Shown: in pieces, positions 51,743 through 59,667 of the stretch | How the letters are laid out: the number at the start of each line of letters is the position of its first letter | Position numbering within the stretch: the stretch's first letter is position 1 | NCBI RefSeq assembly: GCF_001619585.1 | Contig: NZ_LQNT01000009.1 | Coordinates: 1,054,001 to 1,118,000 of the forward strand | Length of the DNA: 64,000 nt | DNA from: Bhargavaea cecembensis | GTDB taxonomy: Bacteria; Bacillota; Bacilli; Bacillales_A; Planococcaceae | Direction: 5' to 3' | The notes under the pieces: generated by a model | What the model was told of the DNA's origin: nothing | The model's database searches: none | Seen by the model: only the letters and a program-made list of their open reading frames with translations | Made by a program: the position numbers and the translations under genes

Positions 51743-52273
51743 ATGGCTTATCCTGTCAATGACATCGCGGACTTTGTTATCGAATATGCAAACTCAAAAG
51801 GAAACCCGGTGAACAACCTTAAGTTGCAAAAAATTTTATACTACCTGGAAGCAAGGTTCTTGTTTGAAGGTAAGGGTGTCTTATTTGACGAGCCAATTGA
51901 AAAATGGCGATATGGTCCGGTTATTCCTGAAGTATATCATCGATTTAAGCATTACGGCGCAGAGGATATTAATCGGGTCCCTGTACAGTTTAACTTCATG
52001 TCTCTCCTAGATGAAAGTGATGAGAGCCCCAACACCGATTTATCCGTTGGTGAAGGAATTTCACCGGACGATAAGAAGTTAGTTGAAGAAACAGTAAATC
52101 AGTTGCTAAGTTACAACCCTTTTAAATTAGTCAATGAAACGCACAAACATCCAGCTTGGAGGAATTTTGAATCTCATATTCTTTCAGGGGGACGAAACCT
52201 TCAATATACTGATGATGAAATTCTTGAAGATTTTTCTCACAACCCCTCTTTTAGACTTTGGGAAACACCATGA
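51743..52273 (+). CDS. Panacea-domain (DUF4065/SocA-like) antitoxin
   Basis: The ATG at 51743 follows AAGGAAGGAGG (176 aa). The Panacea signature is NNLKLQKILYYLEARFLFEG...LFDEPIEKWRYGPVIPEVY. PanA proteins neutralise many unrelated toxin partners encoded next to them. It overlaps the next gene by ATGA. Together with the LexA-like box the pair looks like an SOS-linked toxin-antitoxin or defence unit. Confidence 0.85.
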   Translation: MAYPVNDIADFVIEYANSKGNPVNNLKLQKILYYLEARFLFEGKGVLFDEPIEKWRYGPVIPEVYHRFKHYGAEDINRVPVQFNFMSLLDESDESPNTDLSVGEGISPDDKKLVEETVNQLLSYNPFKLVNETHKHPAWRNFESHILSGGRNLQYTDDEILEDFSHNPSFRLWETP

Positions 52274-53235
52274 CAGACAAAAGAATGTCTACCCAGGAAA
52301 CATTCTATGAACTCCTCCTTAAACTTGCTATGCAAGAGGATGTGACTGAAGAACTCCTTGTTAGAGTAGCACATAGATTCAAACAATCATTTCTAGTAGA
52401 TGAGGAAATCGATTATCCGGCTATTTTCCGTAGTATATTTAGACATGAAATTGATAGGGAACAATTAGATTTACTACTTCAATTCCTGGCCGAGCTTGAG
52501 AAAATACTTTCTGATGAGGGACATAAGAGATTGATTAGAAAGATGAGGAGGCACTTTTTGCTTTCCTACGAGCAGAAGGTTGCTTTTTTAGCATCTGAAA
52601 AAAACCTTCAAAAAATCGTTGAAAAGTTTGATGAGGAAGTGGATAAAAGAGTACAAAGCCTGGAAATAGAAGTGGGGAGGGTACAATTTGAATTATCGAA
52701 TCAATTAGCAGTTATTGATTCTCAAAGGGAAGCTCAAGTCAGATTAACAGAACAGTTGAAGGATTTTGAATCTCACCTTTCCAGAATATATACCCAGTTC
52801 GTCACCATTCTCGGGATTTTCACCGCAATTGTTCTAAGTATATTTGGCGGGTTACAGCTTATAACCTCTACTTTTGATGAGTTACACGAACTACCTGTGT
52901 GGAAGGCAACGTTAATGGCTAGCCTAGTAGCAATAGCTGTTCTTTGTATGCTGGGTCTGCTTACTCGCTGGATATCTTCCCTTATTGAGGCCCGAACTAA
53001 TAAGGTACCTGCCTCGTTATTTTTCGCTAACAATGGTCCTTTCTCTGTTGGTATTTTTATATTCTCCTATATGGCTATCGCATCCATTATCTTTAGTTCC
53101 TCAAGTACCAGAATTACATTCGAACAACTTGTAAATACCGGGAATTCACTTCCTGTTTTAACCTTACTTATCTTACCAGTTGCTTTAGGGGCCGCAGTCT
53201 TAATAAAGACGATTGACTACCGTAAATTCAAATAA
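52270..53235 (+). CDS. Putative PanT-type membrane toxin
   Basis: The ATG at 52270 overlaps the panA stop; 321 aa. The N-terminal about 125 residues are helical and charged, followed by a coiled coil (about 125-175). Four membrane helices follow: YTQFVTILGIFTAIVLSIFG, ATLMASLVAIAVLCMLGLL, VGIFIFSYMAIASIIFSS and LPVLTLLILPVALGAAVLI. Membrane-acting PanT toxins are known. A coiled-coil sensor joined to a pore-like end also fits abortive-infection effectors. The function is inferred from gene position. Confidence 0.65.
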   Translation: MTDKRMSTQETFYELLLKLAMQEDVTEELLVRVAHRFKQSFLVDEEIDYPAIFRSIFRHEIDREQLDLLLQFLAELEKILSDEGHKRLIRKMRRHFLLSYEQKVAFLASEKNLQKIVEKFDEEVDKRVQSLEIEVGRVQFELSNQLAVIDSQREAQVRLTEQLKDFESHLSRIYTQFVTILGIFTAIVLSIFGGLQLITSTFDELHELPVWKATLMASLVAIAVLCMLGLLTRWISSLIEARTNKVPASLFFANNGPFSVGIFIFSYMAIASIIFSSSSTRITFEQLVNTGNSLPVLTLLILPVALGAAVLIKTIDYRKFK

Positions 53236-53294
53236 TATCCATCAATTCAGCTTTGGTACTTCATAAATTGAAATGAAACAGTCTATAAAGGTTG

Positions 53295-53323
53295 AAAACT
53301 TCCGTTAACTCGGAAGTTTTTTT
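53295..53323 (+). terminator. Terminator of the panA-panT unit
   Basis: AAAACTTCCG pairs with CGGAAGTTTT followed by Ts. The next about 280 bp to the SGNH gene hold nothing else recognisable. Confidence 0.85.
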
Positions 53324-53605
53324 GTTCTATAAGATTACTAGGGGACCACTAAATAACCCGGATATTATGCGCCTAAATCGATTTCTATGCAATATATTTA
53401 TGTGAGGAATACATTGATTTGAGTTGAAGCAACGAGAATATTCAGGGAGTTTTCCCCATTTTGTTAGTCGAGTGGTTATCTTCAGGTCTTTAGTGGTGAC
53501 CCACTAGTTTCGTGTTCTATGACTTAAATTCTTGCAATCGGACACTATCATTACGGCAAAACGGGTAGACATCTTTTATTCATATTAAAACTTGGAGTGG
53601 ACACC

Positions 53606-54298
53606 ATGAAGAAATGGCTTGTGGTTTCGGTATTATTGAATATGCTGTTGATCGGGGCAGCGGGATGGATTATCTATATGAACGGCGGGGAGCGTTTCAT
53701 CAAGGCCCAGTGGCGGGCGATGACTTCCGACAAGTCGTTCAGTGAATATTATCTGACCAAAACGTCCGTCTTTGAGGAGTCGCCGGCCGCTCCGGTTGAC
53801 AAGGCCTTCGTCGGCGACAGCCTGACCGATTACGGATCGTTCGGCGAGTATTTCCCGGATGAACGAGTGATCAATCGGGGCGTCTATGACGACACTTCCA
53901 AGCTCGTGCTGAACCGCATCGATGAAGTCGCCGAGCGGGAGCCAAAGGAGGCGTATGTGATGGTCGGGATTAACGACATTATGGAAGGCGTCAAACTCGA
54001 TACATACGAGAAGAACTTACGGAGGATTGTCGAAGCCTTTGACCCGTCCGTGACGCAGGTGACCCTATTTTCCATCCTGCCGGTGAACCATGACCTGGTC
54101 GGAAACGCGGTCAGGGATGAAGAGATTTCTGAGTTTAATGAGATCATCCGGCAGGTCGCAGAGGAAAGCGGAGCGGAATTTATTGACCTCCATTCGCATT
54201 TCTTGGACGGCAAGGGGCAGCTGGACAGGCAGTACACGGTGGACGGCTTGCATCTGAACGGGAAAGGGTATGATGTTTGGCTGGAGCAGATGAAGTGA
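53606..54298 (+). CDS. Membrane-anchored SGNH/GDSL hydrolase
   Basis: The ATG at 53606 follows GGAGTGG (230 aa). The N-terminal helix MKKWLVVSVLLNMLLIGAAG is a signal anchor. SGNH blocks are FVGDSLTDYG (Ser), INRGV (Gly), VGINDI (Asn) and VDGLHLNGKGY (Asp-His). Such enzymes de-esterify surface polymers or lipids outside the cell. Two decayed partial copies follow within 2 kb. Confidence 0.9.
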   Translation: MKKWLVVSVLLNMLLIGAAGWIIYMNGGERFIKAQWRAMTSDKSFSEYYLTKTSVFEESPAAPVDKAFVGDSLTDYGSFGEYFPDERVINRGVYDDTSKLVLNRIDEVAEREPKEAYVMVGINDIMEGVKLDTYEKNLRRIVEAFDPSVTQVTLFSILPVNHDLVGNAVRDEEISEFNEIIRQVAEESGAEFIDLHSHFLDGKGQLDRQYTVDGLHLNGKGYDVWLEQMK

Positions 54299-54314
54299 TG
54301 ATGGATTCATTCAA

Positions 54315-54347
54315 AAGAGCATGCGCTGTATCGGCGCATGCTCTTCG
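54315..54347 (+). terminator. Terminator of the SGNH gene
   Basis: AAGAGCATGCGC pairs with GCGCATGCTCTT; a near-identical copy lies at 56104-56139. The 250 bp to the next gene show nothing else. Confidence 0.8.
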
Positions 54348-54597
54348 TTTATTTCTGGGTATCCAAACAATTTATGCTCCCATTGACAATAGAGCGATAA
54401 TCCTCCTGTTCTTGGGGACGCCGTACACATTCTTGGTTACGACCTGTTGTGAACCAGAGGTACGCCATATGGGCCGTAAAGATCATAGAACTTCTAAACA
54501 ACAATCTTATAAGTATTAAAAAATATAAATTACAACAGGTATATAGCCCCAATCCTTTGAATATTAAATAATATTAATTAAAAGGGAGGGGAATAGC

Positions 54598-54957
54598 CTG
54601 TCAAGTGAAATTGAAAATAAGCAAGAGCCACTTGAGTTTACATTTAGTAATGTTATCGGTCTCCTAATGATTTTAGCTTTTGTTGGATCTGTAATCTACA
54701 GTATGTTTACTCCAGATTTAGAGACGGAATCAAAAGCTTATGCTCAATGGTTTGTCGAACAGCATTTAAAAGCACCTAGTACGGCAGAATTTAATTGGGA
54801 TAATGAGGCCGTAGAAATTGATGATGACGTATGGCAAGTAACCGGATCAGTTGATTCAGAGAATAGCTTTGGTGGAATGATAAGGTCAAATTACACTGTA
54901 GAGGTCAGATATAAAGGTGATAATGATTGGGAATTACTCAATATATACTTTGATTAA
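54598..54957 (+). CDS. Single-pass membrane protein with a probable CTG start
   Basis: AAAGGGAGGGG ends six bases before CTG at 54598. That frame runs without interruption into the ORF, giving 119 residues; the first ATG (54667) has no ribosome site and would lie inside the membrane helix. The layout is a polar N-terminus, one helix (NVIGLLMILAFVGSVIYSMF) and a C-terminal domain (KAYAQWFVEQHLKAPSTAEF, YTVEVRYKGDNDWELLNIYF). No family is certain. Confidence 0.6.
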   Translation: MSSEIENKQEPLEFTFSNVIGLLMILAFVGSVIYSMFTPDLETESKAYAQWFVEQHLKAPSTAEFNWDNEAVEIDDDVWQVTGSVDSENSFGGMIRSNYTVEVRYKGDNDWELLNIYFD

Positions 54958-55075
54958 ATAAATATAGATATTTGAGCCGTACGACTTTTTTCTCAAGCTT
55001 CCGGGTGGTCGGGTTGCCGAACCGCCCGTATTTTTTCAGCCTTAAAATGACTTAGACCACGGATTCCACAATGTC

Positions 55076-55505
55076 AAAGAAGTCGGCGACAGCCTGACCG
55101 ATTACGCTCGTGCTGAACCGCATTGATGAAGTCGCCGAGCGGGAGCCGCAGGAGGCGTATGTGATGGTTGGGATCAACGACATCATGGAAGGCGTCAAAC
55201 CCGATACATACGAAAAGAACATACGAGGGATTGTCGAAGCCTTTGATCCGTCCGTGACTGAGGTGACCCTATTTTCCATCCTGCCGGTGAACCATGACCT
55301 GGTCGGAAACGCGGTCAGGGATGAAGAGATTTCCGAGTTTAATGAGATCATCCGGCAGGTCGCGGAGGAAAGCGGAGCGGAATTTATTGACCTCCATTCT
55401 CATTTCCTGGACGGCCAGGGGCAGCTCGACAGGCAGTACACGGTAGACGGCTTGCATCTGAACGGGAAAGGGTATGACGTTTGGCTGGAGCAGATCATGG
55501 AATGA
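55076..55505 (+). pseudogene. SGNH hydrolase, second copy, truncated and internally deleted
   Basis: GTCGGCGACAGCCTGACCGATTAC is joined directly to GCTCGTGCTGAACCGCATTG. In the intact gene these are about 75 bp apart, so a stretch between blocks I and II is missing. The signal anchor is also gone. From there to the stop the match to 53606-54298 is nearly exact. Confidence 0.9.
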
Positions 55506-55766
55506 ATTCGATAAAAGAGGCATGTGATCTCCGTTAAACCAATTGACGGGATTGCATCATTCTCTCACCAGCTCAAAATATAAAAGGAGAGTTTCGGCAT
55601 TGACCGAACCTCTCCCTCATATTAATACCGTTAAAACTGACTTCCAGCTACATGAAACAATCCATGCAGCGTGATGGAATCATGTTGCGGAAACATGTGA
55701 GGTATGTCCGAATTCCTTGGGGGTATGATGGCGTTGATGCTCATACCCCTTGGAATTCCCCTGATT

Positions 55767-55976
55767 TCAAAAACGGTTGTATCCTCCAAATTGCCCCATA
55801 TGTTCGAATTGCCCCATATGGTGCATTGGATGGCCGTGATGGTGATGGTGATAATGATGGTGATGGTGCTCATGGCGATGCTCATGCCGTCGCTCATGCC
55901 GTCGCTCATGCCGCCGCTCATGGCGGTGCTCTTGGCGATGCTCATGGCCCCCATAGAACTCTCCTGGGTTTCTCAT
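55767..55976 (-). CDS. His/Arg-rich repeat protein, spore-coat-like
   Basis: AAGGGGGGATAAGT precedes the ATG at 55976. The 69-residue product is MRNPGEFYGGHEHR, then HERR/HEHR repeats, a run of His, and an end with MGQFEHMGQFGGYNRF. Tandem 12-bp units (CATGAGCGACGG) underlie the repeats at about 55875-55915. His-rich spore coat proteins look like this and could bind metal. A longer frame-shifted ORF to 55631 exists but has no ribosome site. Confidence 0.6.
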   Translation of the reverse strand: MRNPGEFYGGHEHRQEHRHERRHERRHERRHEHRHEHHHHHYHHHHHGHPMHHMGQFEHMGQFGGYNRF

Positions 55977-56044
55977 ACTTATCCCCCCTTTTTAACAGGT
56001 CCTTCTATTTTATGTAGGGTAAATAAAGCAGTTTAGGCTATAGC

Positions 56045-56092
56045 GCATCTGAACCGGGTTATGATGTTTGTCTGGAGCAGATGAAGTGATGT
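56045..56092 (+). pseudogene. SGNH hydrolase, third copy, C-terminal relic
   Basis: GCATCTGAAC...GGTTATGATGTTTG.CTGGAGCAGATGAAGTGA matches the last codons of the intact gene, with small indels. The same terminator follows (56104-56139). Confidence 0.8.
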
Positions 56093-56103
56093 TGGATCCA
56101 TTT

Positions 56104-56139
56104 AAAAGAGCATGCGCTGTTTTGGCGCATGCTCTTTTA
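56104..56139. terminator. Duplicated SGNH-type terminator
   Basis: AAGAGCATGCGC pairs with GCGCATGCTCTT, with T-run; it can also serve the minus-strand gene at 56165. Confidence 0.8.
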
Positions 56140-56164
56140 AATTCGTCGTTTAGTTTCATAATCC

Positions 56165-56323
56165 TTAAGCTACAGTTTCTTTTAGGGCCTGTCTCAGCAG
56201 TCTGATATCATCCATAATTCTAGTCTGAATTTCTTTATCCTGGCAGCGGACTCGGTCGCTGTATAGACGCAGCAGTTCATAGGAGAACATCAGCACTTCC
56301 TGAGTTCGTTTTGCCTGTTCCAT
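56165..56323 (-). CDS. Small helical protein (52 aa)
   Basis: ATG at 56323 follows a very strong AAGGAGGGAGGG. The product reads MEQAKRTQEVLMFSYELLRL, then YSDRVRCQDKEIQTRIMDD, then IRLLRQALKETVA. It is almost entirely helical and amphipathic, with no membrane segment. No family is recognised. The ribosome site and codon pattern make it credible. Confidence 0.6.
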   Translation of the reverse strand: MEQAKRTQEVLMFSYELLRLYSDRVRCQDKEIQTRIMDDIRLLRQALKETVA

Positions 56324-56530
56324 GGTCCCTCCCTCCTTAAATGGAACGATGTATGTCTTTCTTTTACCCGATTTTGGAAATAAAAATCCAAAAAGATAAA
56401 TTAATTAATTTTTAAAACACTTGATTTATTAACATCTTTCTCTAAGCACTCCAAATCTTTTATGGATAAGTTTGCCGGAGTAGTCAGAAAGGGAATGGAA
56501 GTTTGAATTCAAAGTAAAGGGGGGGATGAA

Positions 56531-56794
56531 TTGGAGCCGGTCGTCTTTAGGGAGTTATCACATGATCAATGGGAACATACAGCCTCGGGATTGATTGCCT
56601 ATTCCCCCAAGGGTATCGATATCCGGACGGCGGACCGGCCGATTCATGAGCATTTCCGAACCCTTCAGGCAAATCGGATCATCATCACAAACCTTACAGC
56701 CCTTAACGGCACCAATGTCGCAATTGGCGGCAGATATGAAGTCGACCTGGTGGAAGACGGTCGGATCTTCCTCAAGCCCCATCGATCTCTGTGA
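56531..56794 (+). CDS. Small hypothetical protein (87 aa)
   Basis: TTG start at 56531 after AAAGGGGGGG. The product (MEPVVFRELSHDQWEHTASG...RIIITNLTALNGTNVAIGG) is soluble and beta-rich at its C-terminus. A hairpin with T7 (56809-56832, GGCC...GGCC) ends it. No family is recognised. Confidence 0.5.
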   Translation: MEPVVFRELSHDQWEHTASGLIAYSPKGIDIRTADRPIHEHFRTLQANRIIITNLTALNGTNVAIGGRYEVDLVEDGRIFLKPHRSL

Positions 56795-56851
56795 ACAGGA
56801 AAAGGCCCACCGGGTATACGGTCGGCCTTTTTTTGAATGAATTAATCGGTC

Positions 56852-57370
56852 CTACCTGGAAGGGTTTTCCAATGCGATCTTGATATGCGCCAGATGGTGT
56901 TCCTCATGCCAAGACAGTTTTGCAAGCTTCGTTGCGACTTTGATTTCACCGTTCGTCTCATGGATGAAAGACCGGTCCAACTGGTCTTCTGCGATGCTTT
57001 TGCCCAGGGCATAGATGCGTTCATTGATTCCTTCCAGCATTTTAATGGACGGTTCCACGGGGAGCTCGGTATCCGGCAGGACCGCCCACTTGTCCTGGTC
57101 AAAACCGGGTACGGTGGGGCTGTCGTCTGTCAGTGCGAGCCGCAGGCGCTGGTACATGTTCAGCTGGGAGTCGGCAATGTGGTGGACGAGCTGACGGATG
57201 TTCCAGCTGCCCTCACGGTATGTTCTGCTGAGCTCTTCTTCGCTCAGGGAGTCAACCGACTCTCTCAGACGGGTCGTATACGAGTTGATCTGCTCAAGCC
57301 ATTCCTGTACGTCGTTTAGCGTGACCTTCTCTGGAACGTCCAATTGACCGATCGGGAATCTGACATCCAT
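56852..57370 (-). CDS. bstA: DinB/YfiT-family bacillithiol S-transferase
   Basis: This 172-residue four-helix protein has metal-binding His residues spread as WNIRQLVHHIADSQ and LSWHEEHHLAHI, the BstA/YfiT pattern. Members conjugate bacillithiol to electrophiles such as antibiotics or toxins in the cytoplasm. It is monocistronic. Confidence 0.88.
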   Translation of the reverse strand: MDVRFPIGQLDVPEKVTLNDVQEWLEQINSYTTRLRESVDSLSEEELSRTYREGSWNIRQLVHHIADSQLNMYQRLRLALTDDSPTVPGFDQDKWAVLPDTELPVEPSIKMLEGINERIYALGKSIAEDQLDRSFIHETNGEIKVATKLAKLSWHEEHHLAHIKIALENPSR

Positions 57371-57451
57371 GCTAAAACCCCTTTTCCGATATGATTTCTA
57401 AATATTTCGCCATTGACTCTCAATATACCGAACAGGGGTGGCTCTTGCAAA

Positions 57452-57480
57452 CTAAAAAGCATGCACTTTTTCAGCGCATG
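57452..57480 (-). terminator. Terminator of the 57485-58590 operon
   Basis: GCATGC pairs with GCATGC around an 11-nt loop, followed by T5 on the minus strand. Confidence 0.65.
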
Positions 57481-57484
57481 CCTG

Positions 57485-57691
57485 TCAGTCGATTTTCCTG
57501 ATTCTCTTTTTAATGTCCAAGACCGCTCCGTCATTGTCCGGCAACAGGGTTTTCTCGGCCACCCTCGGGTCAATCCGGCAGGTACGGGCGTTCCCCTGTT
57601 CCATCAGGCGGTCCATATGGGACTTCATCTGCTGTTGCGCTCTTTGGGAGGCTGCTTCCATAAAGGCTTTGTTGATCCGTCGATTTTTCAT
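57485..57691 (-). CDS. Small basic protein (68 aa), partner of the membrane protein upstream
   Basis: It overlaps the previous gene by 4 bp. It is Arg/Lys-rich (MKNRRINKAFMEAASQRAQQ) with no membrane segment. Unknown function. Confidence 0.6.
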   Translation of the reverse strand: MKNRRINKAFMEAASQRAQQQMKSHMDRLMEQGNARTCRIDPRVAEKTLLPDNDGAVLDIKKRIRKID

Positions 57692-58590
57692 TCTGATTCT
57701 CCTTCCTCCAAATAGAATATCGATTCAGAAAGGGTGATGACATGGAGGGCGCGGTCAATGTTGCTGATGAGGATGTTGTGGAGCACGGAGAACAGGAAAT
57801 CGTCACTCGTGCGGAACGCATAGGCATAGCTCGTGAGTATCGTAAAGTACTCCTCTTCTTCGAATACATGCCGGAGGACGAAGATGTTCTCCTTCGGCCA
57901 GATGTCTGCCTCCCGGTTCACAAAGGCCGATTCTGCCGAATGGCGGGCCTTGTTCACCAGGAGCTTTTTCGGCTCGGGAAGCACTTCCGCCTCCTGCCCG
58001 CTGATAATTTCATAGTTAAAGCTGTGTCCGTAGTGTTTCAGATACTGATCGGCCGTCTGTTCCAGATATCCGGAGAGGAGCGATTCATAGACTTCACCAA
58101 TCGGTCGCATCCGGCCGGCCGGCTGAAAGCTTTCCTCGAGCAATACCTCGAACACCAAGTTGTACACCTCCTGCCCCGAAAAGAACTTCATCAGCTTCGC
58201 GGGGTGGATCGACCCTTCCACTTCCTCCTTCAGCACTTCGATTTTCTTCTCCGGACTTTCCGCTTCCAGCTCGAAGTTCATGACCTTCAGGCGCTGCAGG
58301 TTCTTCATGCCGAGTCGGGCGACTACAAAAAACAGGATCCAGAGTAAGATCAGACAAATGCTGACCGTGATTTTCTGAAGCTCAGGGGAATCCCCGATCG
58401 ACACCAGCGCCAGTTTGAATAAGCTGAGTCTTTCCAGTTCCGCCTCCGTGAACTCCCTGACCCCGTCAAACGCCAGCACATTGCGGAAGATGACCCCCAG
58501 CAAAAACAGCAGCCCGGCAAAATAAATCCCGAATGGCAAGTAACGGGTCACAAAGGGCCGCAGCCTGGACGTCCAGAAGGCATTCCACAT
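57688..58590 (-). CDS. Two-helix membrane protein with large cytoplasmic domain
   Basis: The ATG at 58590 (MWNAFWTSRLRPFV, 300 aa) after GTGAGGAAG is preferred over a much longer frame that runs through the neighbouring gene and terminator. The helices are at about 13-35 (YLPFGIYFAGLLFLLGVIF) and 72-95 (ITVSICLILLWILFFVVARL), followed by a helical domain of about 200 residues. The family is unknown. Confidence 0.65.
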   Translation of the reverse strand: MWNAFWTSRLRPFVTRYLPFGIYFAGLLFLLGVIFRNVLAFDGVREFTEAELERLSLFKLALVSIGDSPELQKITVSICLILLWILFFVVARLGMKNLQRLKVMNFELEAESPEKKIEVLKEEVEGSIHPAKLMKFFSGQEVYNLVFEVLLEESFQPAGRMRPIGEVYESLLSGYLEQTADQYLKHYGHSFNYEIISGQEAEVLPEPKKLLVNKARHSAESAFVNREADIWPKENIFVLRHVFEEEEYFTILTSYAYAFRTSDDFLFSVLHNILISNIDRALHVITLSESIFYLEEGESE

Positions 58591-58714
58591 CGCTTCCTCA
58601 CCCCTTAGTGCCAGTGTATGCAGAGAGTTACCCGTTCTTCTCGGCGTCTGTTGAATTTTATCGGGGATACATGACATTGGCTGTTCACATTTTATGTATG
58701 GCCCGAAAACAGCA

Positions 58715-58739
58715 AAAGGAGCCGAAACGGCTCCTTTAA
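58715..58739 (-). terminator. Terminator of the spore-coat-like gene
   Basis: AAAGGAGCCG pairs with CGGCTCCTTT. Confidence 0.75.
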
Positions 58740-58759
58740 CTAAAAATGATTCCGCATCA

Positions 58760-59041
58760 TTAGCCCTGATAACCCTGATAGCCCTGATGGTCCTGATAGC
58801 CCTGATAATGCTCATCCCAGGAATAGGACTCTTCTTGCTGGCCATGACCATGTCCATGTCCATGTCCATGACTATGACTGTGGCCATACAGTGACCAATA
58901 CATCTGGACCAGCTGCAATTCATACTGTACGTGTTTCTTGTAGAAATAAATATGTTTCTCCGGGTCGCTGTGTTCGTAAAACTTCGCCAATGTCCCATAA
59001 AGACTTGTCATCTGAAGTAGCTGAGCCAATCTCGGATCCAC
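58760..59041 (-). CDS. Spore-coat-like protein with HGHG and GYQ repeats
   Basis: GTG start at 59041, five bases after AAGGAGAG (93 aa). The N-terminal half is helical (LAQLLQMTSLYGTLAKFYEH). Then comes a (HG)n tract (HSHSHGHGHGHGHGHG) and an aromatic GYQGYQ end. Low-complexity His/Gly/Tyr tails of this kind are common in spore coat and crust proteins. Metal binding is possible. Confidence 0.65.
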   Translation of the reverse strand: MDPRLAQLLQMTSLYGTLAKFYEHSDPEKHIYFYKKHVQYELQLVQMYWSLYGHSHSHGHGHGHGHGQQEESYSWDEHYQGYQDHQGYQGYQG

Positions 59042-59076
59042 AAGATCTCTCCTTTTTATAGGGAATCAAGTGCATC

Positions 59077-59127
59077 CTATGCGTTTGTCAGGGGCGGCGG
59101 TTGGGCGGATGTCTCCGTGACACACAT
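59077..59127 (-). CDS. Possible 16-residue peptide gene
   Basis: AAAGGAGG lies seven bases before an ATG that opens MCVTETSAQPPPLTNA-stop. It is upstream of the spore-coat-like gene in the same direction. The ribosome site is strong but there is no other support, so it may be a leader peptide or chance. Confidence 0.25.
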   Translation of the reverse strand: MCVTETSAQPPPLTNA

Positions 59128-59219
59128 CACCCGGCCTCCTTTAGGATCCCGGAAAATGACCTAAGGAGAGAAAAATGATTTTCTTAAAATGCGGGAAGTA
59201 AAGAGCATAAAGCCTTACG

Positions 59220-59248
59220 TGAAAAACACTTTTAAAATTTTACGTATA
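59220..59248 (+). promoter_or_regulatory. ECF-sigma-like promoter
   Basis: TGAAAA, 17 bp, CGTATA resembles promoters of cell-envelope stress (sigma-W/M/X) type. A transcript would enter the structured region downstream. Confidence 0.4.
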
Positions 59249-59255
59249 CAACGGC

Positions 59256-59437
59256 TGTCTCCTGCATATCCTGTATCCATCACAGGGCCGCGGCACCGCC
59301 CTGTCCTGCGCGCACGGGCACTCTTGACGGAGGGTGGAAAACAAACACGCGCCGCTCCGGCCGGGGTGAGAGCCCGGTAGTGCCGCCCATACATAGCAAT
59401 TGGATACAAGCTTTCAGCATGGCCTGAAGGCTTTTTT
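59256..59437 (+). ncRNA. Possible structured RNA with terminator
   Basis: A GC-rich stretch of about 180 nt has no ORF with ribosome site. Nested pairings are TGTATCCA (59272-59279) with TGGATACA (59401-59408), GCGGCAC (about 59292) with GTGCCGC (about 59382), and local hairpins ACAGGGC/GCCCTGT and CCGGG/CCCGG. A terminator (59408-59417 with 59424-59433, then T6) ends it. No known riboswitch class is recognised. Confidence 0.4.
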
Positions 59438-59667
59438 ATTTTGAATCGAACAATTGAAGTTACCCGCCATGTGAATGAATCGTCAAAGGCAAATGCGGTC
59501 ATCCTAAGCATAGGGAAAAAGCCCCCAACCCGATGGTTCCGGGGACTCATTATTGATTTTCTATTAAAATATCTCCTGATACCTCAATCACTTATTAATA
59601 TTCTATTCATGTCTGCTTCATATTCGATTCTTATACTTGAGTCGACAAACGAACAAGGAGTGGTTGG

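Noticed and set aside
55631-55954. Alternative minus-strand frame with MSDGMSDGMS repeats
   Set aside because: It is the shifted reading of the 12-bp repeats of the His-rich gene and has no ribosome site.
57688-58998. Long 436-residue version of the two-helix membrane protein
   Set aside because: The extra N-terminal part runs through a terminator and is antisense or out of frame to the spore-coat-like gene; a good ATG with ribosome site exists at 58590.
59256-59437. Known riboswitch (SAM, TPP, FMN, cobalamin, T-box) before glpQ
   Set aside because: None of the core sequences of these classes could be found; only the unclassified fold is reported.
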